The position numbers and the translations under genes are program-made. Shown here piece after piece: positions 7,397 through 15,983 of a DNA stretch of 64,000 nt. Source of the DNA: Hymenobacter coccineus (GTDB lineage Bacteria; Bacteroidota; Bacteroidia; Cytophagales; Hymenobacteraceae); assembly GCF_001816125.1 (NCBI RefSeq), contig NZ_MDZA01000033.1, forward strand, positions 1 through 64,000. Reading direction: 5' to 3'. A model generated the notes under the pieces. That model saw only the letters and a program-made list of their open reading frames with translations, did no database searches and was not told the DNA's origin. The first letter of the stretch is position 1, and each line of letters starts with the position of its first letter.

Positions 7397-8797
7397 CTAC
7401 CCCGCAGCAACTTGCATGGGCGATAGCCGCGGCTGCGGGCGAGCTACTTGGCTGGCGGGCGCTGGCTGGGGCGCCGCCACCGGTGCCCCGCCCCAGCGCC
7501 GCACGGCTCGCGCGCCCAGCAACTGGCCCAGCACCTGGCCCTGCTGAATAGCGTCGAGGAAGTGAATGCCGCCGTAGAGCCGCGAAATGGCCGCTTCCTC
7601 CGCTGCATGCCGGAAGGAGGGGAAGCGCCGGGGTTTGAGGCCAAACTCGTGCTCGGTGGTATCGGTGTAGGCGTAGGCGGGGCCAAAATAATGGCTCAGC
7701 ACCTCGGCCGCCGCCGTCGAGATAATGGAGTGCCCGCTCACGTATTCCGGGAAGGGCGGCGTCTGGAGCAGGGGGGCCCACTGCGGGTTGAGGTAGCGGC
7801 GGATGGCCGTTTCGGGCCGGATGCGGTTGCTGCGGTACTTCTCCTGCCAGCAGCAGCGGAAGGCATCGGCCACGGCCAGGGCCACCACGGTTTGCACTTG
7901 CAGGGCTTGCCCGAAGGGCACGTGGCTTTGCCGGCAGGCGATGCCCGCAATTTTCATCCAGTGGGCCCCCGGCGACATCTTCTTCAGGCCTACCTGTAGG
8001 TGGCCTTGGTCGCGCACGGCGAAGGGGTTGCAGTCCCAAAAGGCCGCCACCTGGCGCTGCGCGGCCGTGAGCGAGTCGCCGGTCTGGCGCACCTGCTGCA
8101 TCAGCTGGTAGAAGCCCGAACCGGGCAGGGGGTCGAAGGCCACGGGGGGCTGGGCCCGCAATTCGGCGGCCGAATCGGGCAGGAACGGCCGCAGCGTGCC
8201 AAAGTAGGGCTCAACCGGGGGCAGAAACGCCGGCGGCGTGGGGTACCAGTAGCCGGGGCCCGTGGTGGGCGTGTAGCGGGGCCGGTCGCTGATGCGGTAG
8301 TAGCCGTCTTGCTTGGCGTACTTCACCACGGCCAGCGCCACCTGCTGCGCGTACTGCTCCGAGGCCGCCGCCACGTCGTCGGGCATCCCCTTGGCCCGGC
8401 ATTCGGCCACCAGTTGCTGCGCGACAAGGACCAGCTGGCTGCCCGAGGGCTGGAGCTTGCCCGCCGTTTTGAGCACGGCCAGCACGGCGGCCAGCCGGGG
8501 CGAGTAGCCCGCCGCCAGGGGCTTGGGGGCTACGAACGGCTCGTGCAGCCGGGGCCCCAGCGCGGGGGCGGCTGGGTCGGTTTGGGCCAGCACTTCGTAG
8601 CCGGCCAGCGTGGCGTAGGCAAAGAAGCGGGCGGCCAGCGGCGGGTTGGTCACGTCGTGCAGCATCAGCTCGTTCATCTGGTCCACCGCCCACCCGATGC
8701 GGTCGGCCCCGGGCTCGTACTCCGAAGCCGCCGGCCGCCGGCACGACTGCCCCAGGCCGAGCACCAGCAGTAAAGCAAAGAGGGCGATGCGCTTCAT
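7397..8797 (-). CDS. Vanadium-dependent haloperoxidase / PAP2-type lipoprotein
   Basis: A PAP2/vanadium-haloperoxidase family protein of 466 aa. The ATG at 8797 gives a clean lipoprotein signal (MKRIALFALLLVLGLGQSC) with Cys at the lipobox; the frame extends 13 codons further upstream without good initiation. The three active-site motifs are present in order: K-x-x-R in EKYRSNRIRPETAIRRY, SGH in PEYVSGHSIIS, and R-x4-H in FPSFRHAAEEAAISRLYGGIHF. In the family these bind vanadate or phosphate. Whether this one is a haloperoxidase or an acid phosphatase cannot be told from sequence. It stands alone, with an inverted repeat upstream (8919-9003). Confidence 0.85.
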   Translation of the reverse strand: MKRIALFALLLVLGLGQSCRRPAASEYEPGADRIGWAVDQMNELMLHDVTNPPLAARFFAYATLAGYEVLAQTDPAAPALGPRLHEPFVAPKPLAAGYSPRLAAVLAVLKTAGKLQPSGSQLVLVAQQLVAECRAKGMPDDVAAASEQYAQQVALAVVKYAKQDGYYRISDRPRYTPTTGPGYWYPTPPAFLPPVEPYFGTLRPFLPDSAAELRAQPPVAFDPLPGSGFYQLMQQVRQTGDSLTAAQRQVAAFWDCNPFAVRDQGHLQVGLKKMSPGAHWMKIAGIACRQSHVPFGQALQVQTVVALAVADAFRCCWQEKYRSNRIRPETAIRRYLNPQWAPLLQTPPFPEYVSGHSIISTAAAEVLSHYFGPAYAYTDTTEHEFGLKPRRFPSFRHAAEEAAISRLYGGIHFLDAIQQGQVLGQLLGARAVRRWGGAPVAAPQPAPASQVARPQPRLSPMQVAAG

Positions 8798-8918
8798 ATT
8801 AAAGGATAACGAACGGCGGAATGACGGCTGGGGCAACCTTCGAAAAGGCGCTCTTTATCAGCGCGTTCAGGGCGGGGGCCCTAGAGCAGTTTCGGCGTCA
8901 GTGTACACAGCAGCGGGC

Positions 8919-9003
8919 AGTAGCGCGAACTTTGTAGTTCGCGTCGCTGAACGGTGACTGGTAGGACGAAGCGAAAGCCGCGAACTACAAAGTTCGCGCT
9001 ACT
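8919..9003. repeat. Inverted repeat, 25-nt perfect arms
   Basis: Arms 8919-8943 and 8979-9003 are exact reverse complements containing GTAGCGCGAACTTTGTAGTT. Weaker symmetry (CAGTTTC... GAAACTG) extends beyond both arms. It occupies the gap between two same-strand genes and could terminate the hydrolase gene at 9046-10824. The arm itself contains the inner palindrome CGCGAACT...AGTTCGCG. Confidence 0.75.
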
Positions 9004-9045
9004 AGCTAATGAGTCTGAAACTGCCCTAAATCGGATTTGCGTGTC

Positions 9046-10824
9046 CTACTGAGGGGTTTTGCGTGCCTTGGCCGTTTGAATGTCCCGGGTTACTTCGGCG
9101 CGGTAGCGGTCGAAGGTATCATCGGCGAAGGTGATGGTTGGAATCGGGCGCTGGTCCGCCGTCACGGGGCGGTAGGTGCCGAAGCCGGCCTCGTGGACGC
9201 CCGTGCTGCCCCGGCCCGGGGCGGCTCGGCTGAGGTGGGAGTAGGCGTCGGCGTAGGTGTAATAGCCGGCTGGGTACTGGGCATAGCGCGGCACCTGCGA
9301 CATCGGAATGAAGCCCAGCAGCGCATCGTAGTGCATTTCGGCAATGGGCACCACGCCCGGCTGGCGCTGCGCCAGGTCGGCCACCAAGGTGCGCATGCCC
9401 TCGTACATGTCGGCCTTGGGGTTGTTTTCCCAGAGCCCGGCAATGTCGAGGAAGTAAGAATCGACGTGGTAGGTGCTGATGGTTTCGGCGATGCGGTCGC
9501 GCAGGAAATTGCGCCACGAGGCCACGCCCACGTTCATCACCGGCATCAGGCCGTCGCCGTGCCGGTCGTTGTCCCAGTCCACCCAGTTCAGGTCCCAGTT
9601 GTCCCCGTCGATGTGCTGGGTGGCCGCGTCGGCAAACTGCTTGTATACCGGCCAATCCCGGTTGGCCGCGTTGGTGCCGAACATGGCCGAGAAGTGGAAG
9701 CCCAGCTTGTGGCCCTCGTCGATGAGCTGCTTAAAGCCCTTATCGCCGCCCATGCGCGGGTCGGCCTGGTAGAGCGGGTAGTTCCAGTAATAGCGCCCGT
9801 CCCAGCCGGGCAGGAACACGAGCACGTTTTTAGGGTCAATCTGAGTGGCCACCCAGCGCAAAATGGTGAGCTGCTTGGCGTAGTTATTGAAAATGTAGCC
9901 CGTCCAGTGCGCGCCGTGCAAGGCCACCACCAGCTTGGTTTGGCGCAGCCAGGCCGGCACGTCGGGGCGGCTGGCGTAGGCGGGCAGCCGGTAGGCTTGA
10001 GCCACGTGTTCGAAGTGGGGCTTGGCCACGGCCTCGTACGTGGGCGCGGCCCCAATGTGCCACAGGCAGCTTTGTATCTGCGCGCGCCGGTCCCAGCCTG
10101 CCTGCTCCGAAATTAGCTCCACCCGGTAGCCGTCGGGGCCCGGCTGAAAGAAGTAGCGCGCCGGGCGCACCTCCGTTTGCCGGGCCGAAAGTCCGAAAAA
10201 GCGCCCATCGGCCTGCTTAATGACCACGAGCGGGGTGGCCAGTTGGCCAAACAGCTGCGGGTACTCGAAGGTCTGCTCGTCGTCGTGCGGGTCGAAGAAA
10301 TTCTCAGCCGCCAGCGACAGCTGCCCGCGCGGAATGCCCCGCACCACCGTGCTGATGGACTTCACGGGCCGGTCCATGCGGGCCGATACGCGCCACTCCA
10401 CGCTGCCGTCGGCGTTGCGCTGCAAGTCGGCCGTAAGCTCCCCGGCGATTTTTTCCTGGCCGCCCGCCCACGTAAAGCCCTGGCAGTGGTAGCGCAGGTG
10501 GTCGGCCGTGCGCTCCAGCTTGGTGCGGGCCGGGTCGATGGCATAAGCATTTTCAAAGGTCTGCACCCGAAAGCTGAACTGCAGGCCCGCGAACTCGGCC
10601 GCGGGCTCCGGCCAGTTGAAGCTAAACTTCATGGCTCCACCGCCTTTGGCCGGGGTGTACACCCCGTCAGTCGAGTTAAGCAGCAGCAAGCCGTTTTGCG
10701 TTTGGGGCTGGGCCGGGCGGGCCATTGGGGCCCCGGGCGGGCGGGCCGTTTGGGCCTGCGCCGCCGGTAGCCAGAGCACGCCTAGCGCCAGGGCCCAGCA
10801 GCCTGATTTTAGGTGATTTAGCAC
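9046..10824 (-). CDS. Secreted TIM-barrel glycoside-hydrolase-like protein
   Basis: A 592-aa exported protein whose central part looks like a (beta/alpha)8 hydrolase of the DUF6259/clan-D type. The N-terminal ~270 residues form a beta-rich region (SFNWPEPAAEFAGLQFSFRV... QLFGQLATPLVVI). From ~290 the barrel follows, with strands ending in carboxylates: FLPGWDGRYYW, NWVDWDNDRHGDG, VDSYFLDIAGLW (candidate nucleophile Asp) and VVPIAEMHYDA (candidate acid Glu). The start is GTG at 10824, because only that gives the signal peptide ALALGVLWLPAAQAQ; the next Met lies after the cleavage site. The gene starts 33 nt after the FG-GAP lipoprotein gene and is probably cotranscribed. The exact family and substrate are not recognised. 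Confidence 0.65.
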   Translation of the reverse strand: MLNHLKSGCWALALGVLWLPAAQAQTARPPGAPMARPAQPQTQNGLLLLNSTDGVYTPAKGGGAMKFSFNWPEPAAEFAGLQFSFRVQTFENAYAIDPARTKLERTADHLRYHCQGFTWAGGQEKIAGELTADLQRNADGSVEWRVSARMDRPVKSISTVVRGIPRGQLSLAAENFFDPHDDEQTFEYPQLFGQLATPLVVIKQADGRFFGLSARQTEVRPARYFFQPGPDGYRVELISEQAGWDRRAQIQSCLWHIGAAPTYEAVAKPHFEHVAQAYRLPAYASRPDVPAWLRQTKLVVALHGAHWTGYIFNNYAKQLTILRWVATQIDPKNVLVFLPGWDGRYYWNYPLYQADPRMGGDKGFKQLIDEGHKLGFHFSAMFGTNAANRDWPVYKQFADAATQHIDGDNWDLNWVDWDNDRHGDGLMPVMNVGVASWRNFLRDRIAETISTYHVDSYFLDIAGLWENNPKADMYEGMRTLVADLAQRQPGVVPIAEMHYDALLGFIPMSQVPRYAQYPAGYYTYADAYSHLSRAAPGRGSTGVHEAGFGTYRPVTADQRPIPTITFADDTFDRYRAEVTRDIQTAKARKTPQ

Positions 10825-10857
10825 GGACTATTGGGAAAAGTGTGCACGGGTGAGTAG

Positions 10858-13800
10858 TTATTTTTTAGCGTTTTTGCAGGTGTATGCTTGCAAGGCCTGG
10901 CCGCTGCGGCCCACCAGCAGCACCGGCCCCACCTGGGCAAAGCTGCGGATGTCGCCCCGCACCCGCAGGCCGGCCTGGGCCGGGGACACGGCCGCGAAGT
11001 GGCCCCGGCCGTCGCCGCGCAGCAGCAGGCCGTAGCCCGCGTCGGCGTTGCCAAAGCGCACGCGGCTGTGGCTGGCGTTGCCGCCCAGCAGCAAGTCCTG
11101 GTGGCCATCGGCGTCGTAGTCCAGCGCAGCCAGCGCGTACACTGGCGTGTACTGGGCCTCAATGGGCAAGGGCACCAACTGGTACTTGGCCTGCGGGGTG
11201 CTGATAAAACAGCTGGTTTGCAGGCAGGTAGCCCGCAGGGTTTTAGCCCCTTGCAATTCTTCCTTGCTGAAAATGTCGGTGAGCCCGGCCCCAGCGTAGC
11301 TCGCGTAGTCGGGGAAGCGGGCGCGAGTCATGCTCACCTGGTCCAGCAGCTCATCGCGCGACACGTAGGGGTAGCTCTTGCCCTGGTTGTAAAGGCACAG
11401 AATCGGGTCCACGGCGCCGTTGTCGTCGAAGTCTTTGTACACCAGCTCAGCCGGCTCGCGGGCACTGGCGCGGCATTGGGTATTTAGGCCCGCGTTGCCC
11501 ACCACAAAATCGGGCTTGCCGTCGCCGTTCAGGTCCTTCACCAGCAAGGTGTTCCACCAGCCCGCGAGCGGGCCGGGCAGGTAGTCGGCGGTGCGCTCGG
11601 CCAGGGCCGTGCCCTGGTTGAGCCACACCTGCACCGGCAGCCACTCGCCCACGGTCACGAGGTCGGGCCGGTGGTCGCCGTTCAGGTCCACCCAGGCGGC
11701 ATCGGTCACCATGCCCAGCTGGTGAAGGGCGGGGGCCCAACGGGCCGTTTGGTCGGTGAAGCGGGCGTGGCCGTCGTTGAGCAGCAGGTAGCTGGTGGGG
11801 GCCTCGGGGTAGCGGCCGGGCACCACGCGCCCGCCCACGAACAGGTCGGGGTGGCCGTCGCCGTTCACGTCGGCCACCCGCACGCAGCCGGTGCTGGTGG
11901 GCATGAAGGGCAGGCTGGTGGGGCTCAGGCCAAAATTGCCCCGCCCGTCGTTGAGGTAAAGGCGGTCCAGCAGCAGCGGGTCGGCGGGCAGAAAATTGTC
12001 GTAGCCGCCGCTGCCCACGTACAGGTCCTGGTCGCCGTCGCCGTCGGCATCGAAAAATGCGGCGGCCGTATCCTCGGGTAGCCTATCGGCGGCCAGCGCC
12101 GGCTCGTATAGCTCGGCAAACTGGCCGTGGGGCCCCTGCGCGAACATCCGTCCCGGGTAGCCCGCCGCCCCGCCCACGAACATATCGGGCCGGCCGTCGC
12201 CGTTCACGTCCGCGTGGGCCAGGCAGGGGCCGCTGTACGATAAGCTATTCACCAGCAAAGGCTGGCGCTTGAAGTCGTTCACGTCGTCCTCCGGGGTGGT
12301 GGCCGGCACGGGCGAGGGCACCGCCGCAAACACCGGGGCCGGGGCGGCCCGCCCCGCGGGCAGTGGGGCCCCACTCGCCGCCTCGCGCAGTACCAGCACG
12401 CCGCTGGCCGGTACTTGCGTCACCACTTGCTGCCGGCCCCCCGGCCATTCTACCCGCACCGAATCGGGGCCCCCGCCGGTCCCCAGCCCAAAGTGCAGCA
12501 CCGGCGACACGCTCGACTCGTAGCCCCGGCTCACCAGTTCCTCCTGCACCTGGCGGGTGCCGGTGCGGTACACCGTCACGCGGGCCCCGATGCCCAAGCG
12601 GTTTTGCCCGGCGCCTTCAAGGCGTACAGCCAACATTTTGTTTTTCAGCAGCTTGCTGGCGCGGTTCTCGTACAGGAAAGCCGGGCCGTTGAGGTTGTTC
12701 ACCACCACGTCCAGGTCGCCGTCGTTGTCGAGGTCGGCGTAGGCGGCGCCGTTGCCGTTGGCGGGCGTGGTGATGCCCCAGGCCGCGCTCACGTCGGCAA
12801 ACCGGGCCCCGCCTTGGTTGCGGAAGGCATAGCCCGTCACGTTGGAGGACGGCATCTTGCGCACCAGCTCCAGCAGGGTTTGGCGCTGCACGTCGCCCTG
12901 GCGGTCGTGCAGGAAGTCGCCCATGTACTTGAGAAAATCCAGGTTGGTGTAGTCGTGCAGGAAGCCGTTGGTCACGAACAAGTCCTTCCAGCCATCGTTG
13001 TCGTAGTCGGCCAGCAGGGGGGCCCAGCTCCAGTCGGTGTTCGAGATGCCCGCCAGCTGCCCCACCTCGCTGAAGGTGCCGTCGCCGTTGTTGAGCTGGA
13101 GCATGTTACGCATGTACTGCGGGTGCAGACCGGCCTGCTCGCGCACCCGAAACAGCTCGAAGTTGTCGCTGGCAAACAGCAGCTTCTGCCGGCGGTTGTC
13201 GGCGGGCAACATGTCCAGCGTCACCAGGTCGGGGGTGCCGTCGTTGTTGATGTCGGCCGCGTCGTTGCCCATCGACGAAAGCGATGTGTGCCCCATCTGC
13301 TCGCCCAGCCGGTCGGTAAACGTGCCGTTCCGGTTGTTGAGGTACAGGTAATCCGGGGCCAGGTAGTCGCTCGAAACGTAAATGTCGGGCCAGCCGTCGT
13401 GGTTAAAATCGGCCACCGACGCGCCCAGCCCGAACGAGAGGCGCGTGTTGAGCAGGCCCGCTGCCGTGGCCACCTCACGGTAGTGGGGCAGGGCCCCGGC
13501 GGTGCTGCCCTCGTTCTGGTAAAGCTTGAGGCCCGTCAGCGGGTCGGGCGTGGCCAGCAGCTGCTTGATGTAGGAGTCGTCCAGGCTCTCAAAGCGTCGC
13601 GGGCTGTGGTTGAGCAGCAGCATGTCGAGGTCCTGGTCGTGGTCGTAATCGAAAAAGACGGCCTGCGTGCTGAAGGCCGAATCGGCCAGCCCGCAGGCGG
13701 CGGCCTGCTCCCGAAAGCGCGGCATGCCCTGGCCGTCGGGGCCCTGGTTCACAAACAGTTGGTTCTGGCGCTGGGGCCCCGGCCGGTCACCCGAGCGGCA

Positions 13801-14223
13801 CACGTACATGTCGAGGCGCCCATCGGCGTTGATGTCCACCATCGTCACGCCCGTTTTCCACCCCTCAGGCAGGCCCACGCCCGCGGCCTGGGTCACGTCC
13901 TCGAAGCGCAGCTGGCCCCGGTTCAGGTACAGCTTGTTGCTGCCCTTGTTGGCGGTAAAATAGAGGTCGTCCAGGCCGTCGTTGTTCACGTCGCCCAGGG
14001 CCACGCCGCCGCCGTTGTAGGTATATTCGTACACCAGCACGTTGGTCAACTCATCCTCGGCCAGGTCGTTGCGAAAGGTGACGTGGCTCTGCGCCGGGGG
14101 CACCAGCTGAAACAGCGCGTTGGGATTAGGGCCCCCGGTGGCCTTCTTATCCTGGCAAGCCGCCGCCAGCAGCAGCGCCCAGCCGAGGCCGATGGCAACC
14201 CAACGCTTGGAGAGTAAAAACAT
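10858..14223 (-). CDS. FG-GAP/VCBS repeat lipoprotein with ASPIC/UnbV domain
   Basis: A very large surface lipoprotein of 1121 aa. The ATG at 14223 gives a signal with the lipobox LAAAC. Many FG-GAP/VCBS repeats of integrin-type beta-propeller follow, recognisable by calcium loops such as DVNNDGLDDLYF, DINADGRLDMYV, DYDNDGWKDLFV, DLDNDGDLDVVV and DVNGDGHPDLFVGG. An ASPIC/UnbV segment lies near residues 530-610 (NRLGIGARVTVY... VRVEWPGGRQQVV). Two propellers, one on each side, are likely. Family members are found beside SusC/SusD in Cytophagales. The place here, after SusD and before a hydrolase, suggests a surface glycan-binding or scaffold role, which is inference. It is separated from SusD by an intrinsic terminator. 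Confidence 0.85.
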   Translation of the reverse strand: MFLLSKRWVAIGLGWALLLAAACQDKKATGGPNPNALFQLVPPAQSHVTFRNDLAEDELTNVLVYEYTYNGGGVALGDVNNDGLDDLYFTANKGSNKLYLNRGQLRFEDVTQAAGVGLPEGWKTGVTMVDINADGRLDMYVCRSGDRPGPQRQNQLFVNQGPDGQGMPRFREQAAACGLADSAFSTQAVFFDYDHDQDLDMLLLNHSPRRFESLDDSYIKQLLATPDPLTGLKLYQNEGSTAGALPHYREVATAAGLLNTRLSFGLGASVADFNHDGWPDIYVSSDYLAPDYLYLNNRNGTFTDRLGEQMGHTSLSSMGNDAADINNDGTPDLVTLDMLPADNRRQKLLFASDNFELFRVREQAGLHPQYMRNMLQLNNGDGTFSEVGQLAGISNTDWSWAPLLADYDNDGWKDLFVTNGFLHDYTNLDFLKYMGDFLHDRQGDVQRQTLLELVRKMPSSNVTGYAFRNQGGARFADVSAAWGITTPANGNGAAYADLDNDGDLDVVVNNLNGPAFLYENRASKLLKNKMLAVRLEGAGQNRLGIGARVTVYRTGTRQVQEELVSRGYESSVSPVLHFGLGTGGGPDSVRVEWPGGRQQVVTQVPASGVLVLREAASGAPLPAGRAAPAPVFAAVPSPVPATTPEDDVNDFKRQPLLVNSLSYSGPCLAHADVNGDGRPDMFVGGAAGYPGRMFAQGPHGQFAELYEPALAADRLPEDTAAAFFDADGDGDQDLYVGSGGYDNFLPADPLLLDRLYLNDGRGNFGLSPTSLPFMPTSTGCVRVADVNGDGHPDLFVGGRVVPGRYPEAPTSYLLLNDGHARFTDQTARWAPALHQLGMVTDAAWVDLNGDHRPDLVTVGEWLPVQVWLNQGTALAERTADYLPGPLAGWWNTLLVKDLNGDGKPDFVVGNAGLNTQCRASAREPAELVYKDFDDNGAVDPILCLYNQGKSYPYVSRDELLDQVSMTRARFPDYASYAGAGLTDIFSKEELQGAKTLRATCLQTSCFISTPQAKYQLVPLPIEAQYTPVYALAALDYDADGHQDLLLGGNASHSRVRFGNADAGYGLLLRGDGRGHFAAVSPAQAGLRVRGDIRSFAQVGPVLLVGRSGQALQAYTCKNAKK

Positions 14224-14282
14224 CAAATGTAAAGTTGGGGCAATGGGAACAGCGCGCGCCAGGCGTGGAGCCCCACGCGCCT

Positions 14283-14321
14283 AAAAAAAGAAAGGGAGCC
14301 TTTCGCTAAAGACTCCCTTTC
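14283..14321 (-). terminator. Intrinsic terminator after SusD (locus 1)
   Basis: Read on the minus strand, the hairpin GAAAGGGAG...CTCCCTTTC (14290-14321, with an inner AAAG/CTTT pair) is followed directly by seven U residues (14283-14289). It begins 16 nt after the SusD stop codon. Readthrough or a separate promoter is needed to express the FG-GAP gene downstream. Confidence 0.85.
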
Positions 14322-14336
14322 CTGCGGCAAAAATGC

Positions 14337-15965
14337 TTAGTAGCCAGGGTTTTGCTTGAGGTTGGCGTTGGTGTTCAGCACGTTCTGCGGGATTGGCATC
14401 AGCGTGCGGTAGTCGCCGTTGGGTGTGTGCGAAAGCCACGATTTCTTGGTGAATACCCCAAAGCGAATCATGTCCTGGCGGCGGTGGCCCTCAGCGGTGA
14501 ATTCCCAGCCCAGCTCGTCCAGCATGCGGCCGTACTGAATGTCAGCCCCGCCCTGCACGGGGCTCACCACGTTGTTGGCGGCCGGGCCGTAGGGGTAGTT
14601 GCTGCCTTGGGCCAAGTCGGTGGCCGTCACGGTAGCCAGGGTCGGGTTGGCCGTGAAGTTGCGCTGGCGCACCTGGGTCACGAGCACGGCGGCCTGCGCC
14701 GCCTGGCCCGTGCGCAGCAGCGCCTCCGCCTTCATCAGCAGGATGTCGGCGTAGCGGAAGAGCGGAAAGTCATTGCTCAGGTCCTGCAACACGCCTTGCT
14801 TAATCTCAAACTTGCCCACCCGGAAACCATCGTCCTCGGTGCCAAAAATGACGCTGGAGAGCGTGTTGGTGAAGGCCAGCGGCTGGCCGGCAGTAGCGCC
14901 GAACACGCCCACCAGCGGCGTGCCCCCCGAAGTGTACTGCTGGCCCTGGATCCAGTTGGTTTTCAGGCGCCCATCGGCAGGGTTGTAGGAGTTGATGAAC
15001 TGCGGAATGGCGCAGATGCCCCCGCCCCACATGCTGGCCTGCCCGTTGTAGGTCTGCTGGTTCTGGGGTTGCAGCGTCTGCATGTGAATGCGGAAGCCCG
15101 TGGCGTACACCTCATCGAAGGGAATGGCAAACACGATTTCCTTCGAGCCTTCGTTCACTGTTTTGAACACGTTGGCCTGCACGGGCTCCAGCTGAAAGCT
15201 ATTGGAGTTGATGACGGCGTCGCAGGCGGCAATGCAGTTGGCCCAGTCGGCCTGCCCGGTGTACACGCCGGCGTTGAGGTACACCTTGGCCAGCAGGGCC
15301 TCGGCCGCCCACTTATTGTTGAAGCGGCCGTAGGTCGTGGCGTCCACGGTGGTTGCGAGCTGCGGCAGCGACTCCGTTATTTCCTTCACCACAAAGGCGT
15401 ACACTTGGGCGCGGGTGCTCTGGGTGGGCAAGAAGCCCGCCGGCACGTCGAACTTGTCCACGATGGGCACGTTGCCGAACAGGTCGCACAGCATGTAGTA
15501 GTACGAGGCCCGCAGCACGCGCAGCTCGGCGATGAGCTGTTCCTTGCCCGTGGTCAGCGGAATCTGGCCCTGCTCCACCTGGTAGAGCACGCGGTTGCAG
15601 TTGGTAATGCCGCCGAAGGCCTCGCCCCAGGTGTAGCCGGGGGTGGGGTCGAGGGCCGTCCAGGTGTGCTGGTGCAGGCGGCGGTACGAGCCGTCGTCCA
15701 CCCAGCCGTTGGGGCGGCCGGGGGTCACGGTTTCGTCGGTCGAGGTTTCCTGGATGCGGAACGCCCCGTTGAACTCCAGAAACAGGGTGCGCCAGTTGCC
15801 GTAGGCCGGGCCAACCAGCGAGGATAGGTCGCCGGTGGTGGGCGAGAACTGGCTGGCCACAATCTGGTTGTAGCTGGTATCGTCTAGCTTGGTACAGGAG
15901 CCAAATAGCCCCAGGCCTGCCACGGCCAACAGGCTTACCTGGGCGGGGGAGAAATACTTTTTCAT
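14337..15965 (-). CDS. SusD/RagB-family lipoprotein (locus 1)
   Basis: The surface lid lipoprotein that partners the SusC channel at 15984-18983 and helps capture oligosaccharide. It has 542 aa, with a lipoprotein signal (MKKYFSPAQVSLLAVAGLGLFGSC). The TPR-like SusD core includes AEALLAKVYLNAG and LRASYYYMLCDLFGNVPIV, and the C-terminal SusD_RagB segment includes RYADILLMKAEALLRTG, LDELGWEFTAEGHRRQDMIRFG and PIPQNVLNTNANLKQNPGY. It lies 18 nt downstream of SusC. The substrate is inferred from the GH127 upstream to be an arabinose-containing glycan. Confidence 0.95.
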   Translation of the reverse strand: MKKYFSPAQVSLLAVAGLGLFGSCTKLDDTSYNQIVASQFSPTTGDLSSLVGPAYGNWRTLFLEFNGAFRIQETSTDETVTPGRPNGWVDDGSYRRLHQHTWTALDPTPGYTWGEAFGGITNCNRVLYQVEQGQIPLTTGKEQLIAELRVLRASYYYMLCDLFGNVPIVDKFDVPAGFLPTQSTRAQVYAFVVKEITESLPQLATTVDATTYGRFNNKWAAEALLAKVYLNAGVYTGQADWANCIAACDAVINSNSFQLEPVQANVFKTVNEGSKEIVFAIPFDEVYATGFRIHMQTLQPQNQQTYNGQASMWGGGICAIPQFINSYNPADGRLKTNWIQGQQYTSGGTPLVGVFGATAGQPLAFTNTLSSVIFGTEDDGFRVGKFEIKQGVLQDLSNDFPLFRYADILLMKAEALLRTGQAAQAAVLVTQVRQRNFTANPTLATVTATDLAQGSNYPYGPAANNVVSPVQGGADIQYGRMLDELGWEFTAEGHRRQDMIRFGVFTKKSWLSHTPNGDYRTLMPIPQNVLNTNANLKQNPGY

Positions 15966-15983
15966 GCGTGCGAGGGGTGAGGG

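Noticed and set aside
14223..14234. TACATTTG just before the FG-GAP ATG as a promoter -7 box
   Set aside because: It matches TAnnTTTG but abuts the start codon, which would leave no leader; no -33 element at the right distance was found.
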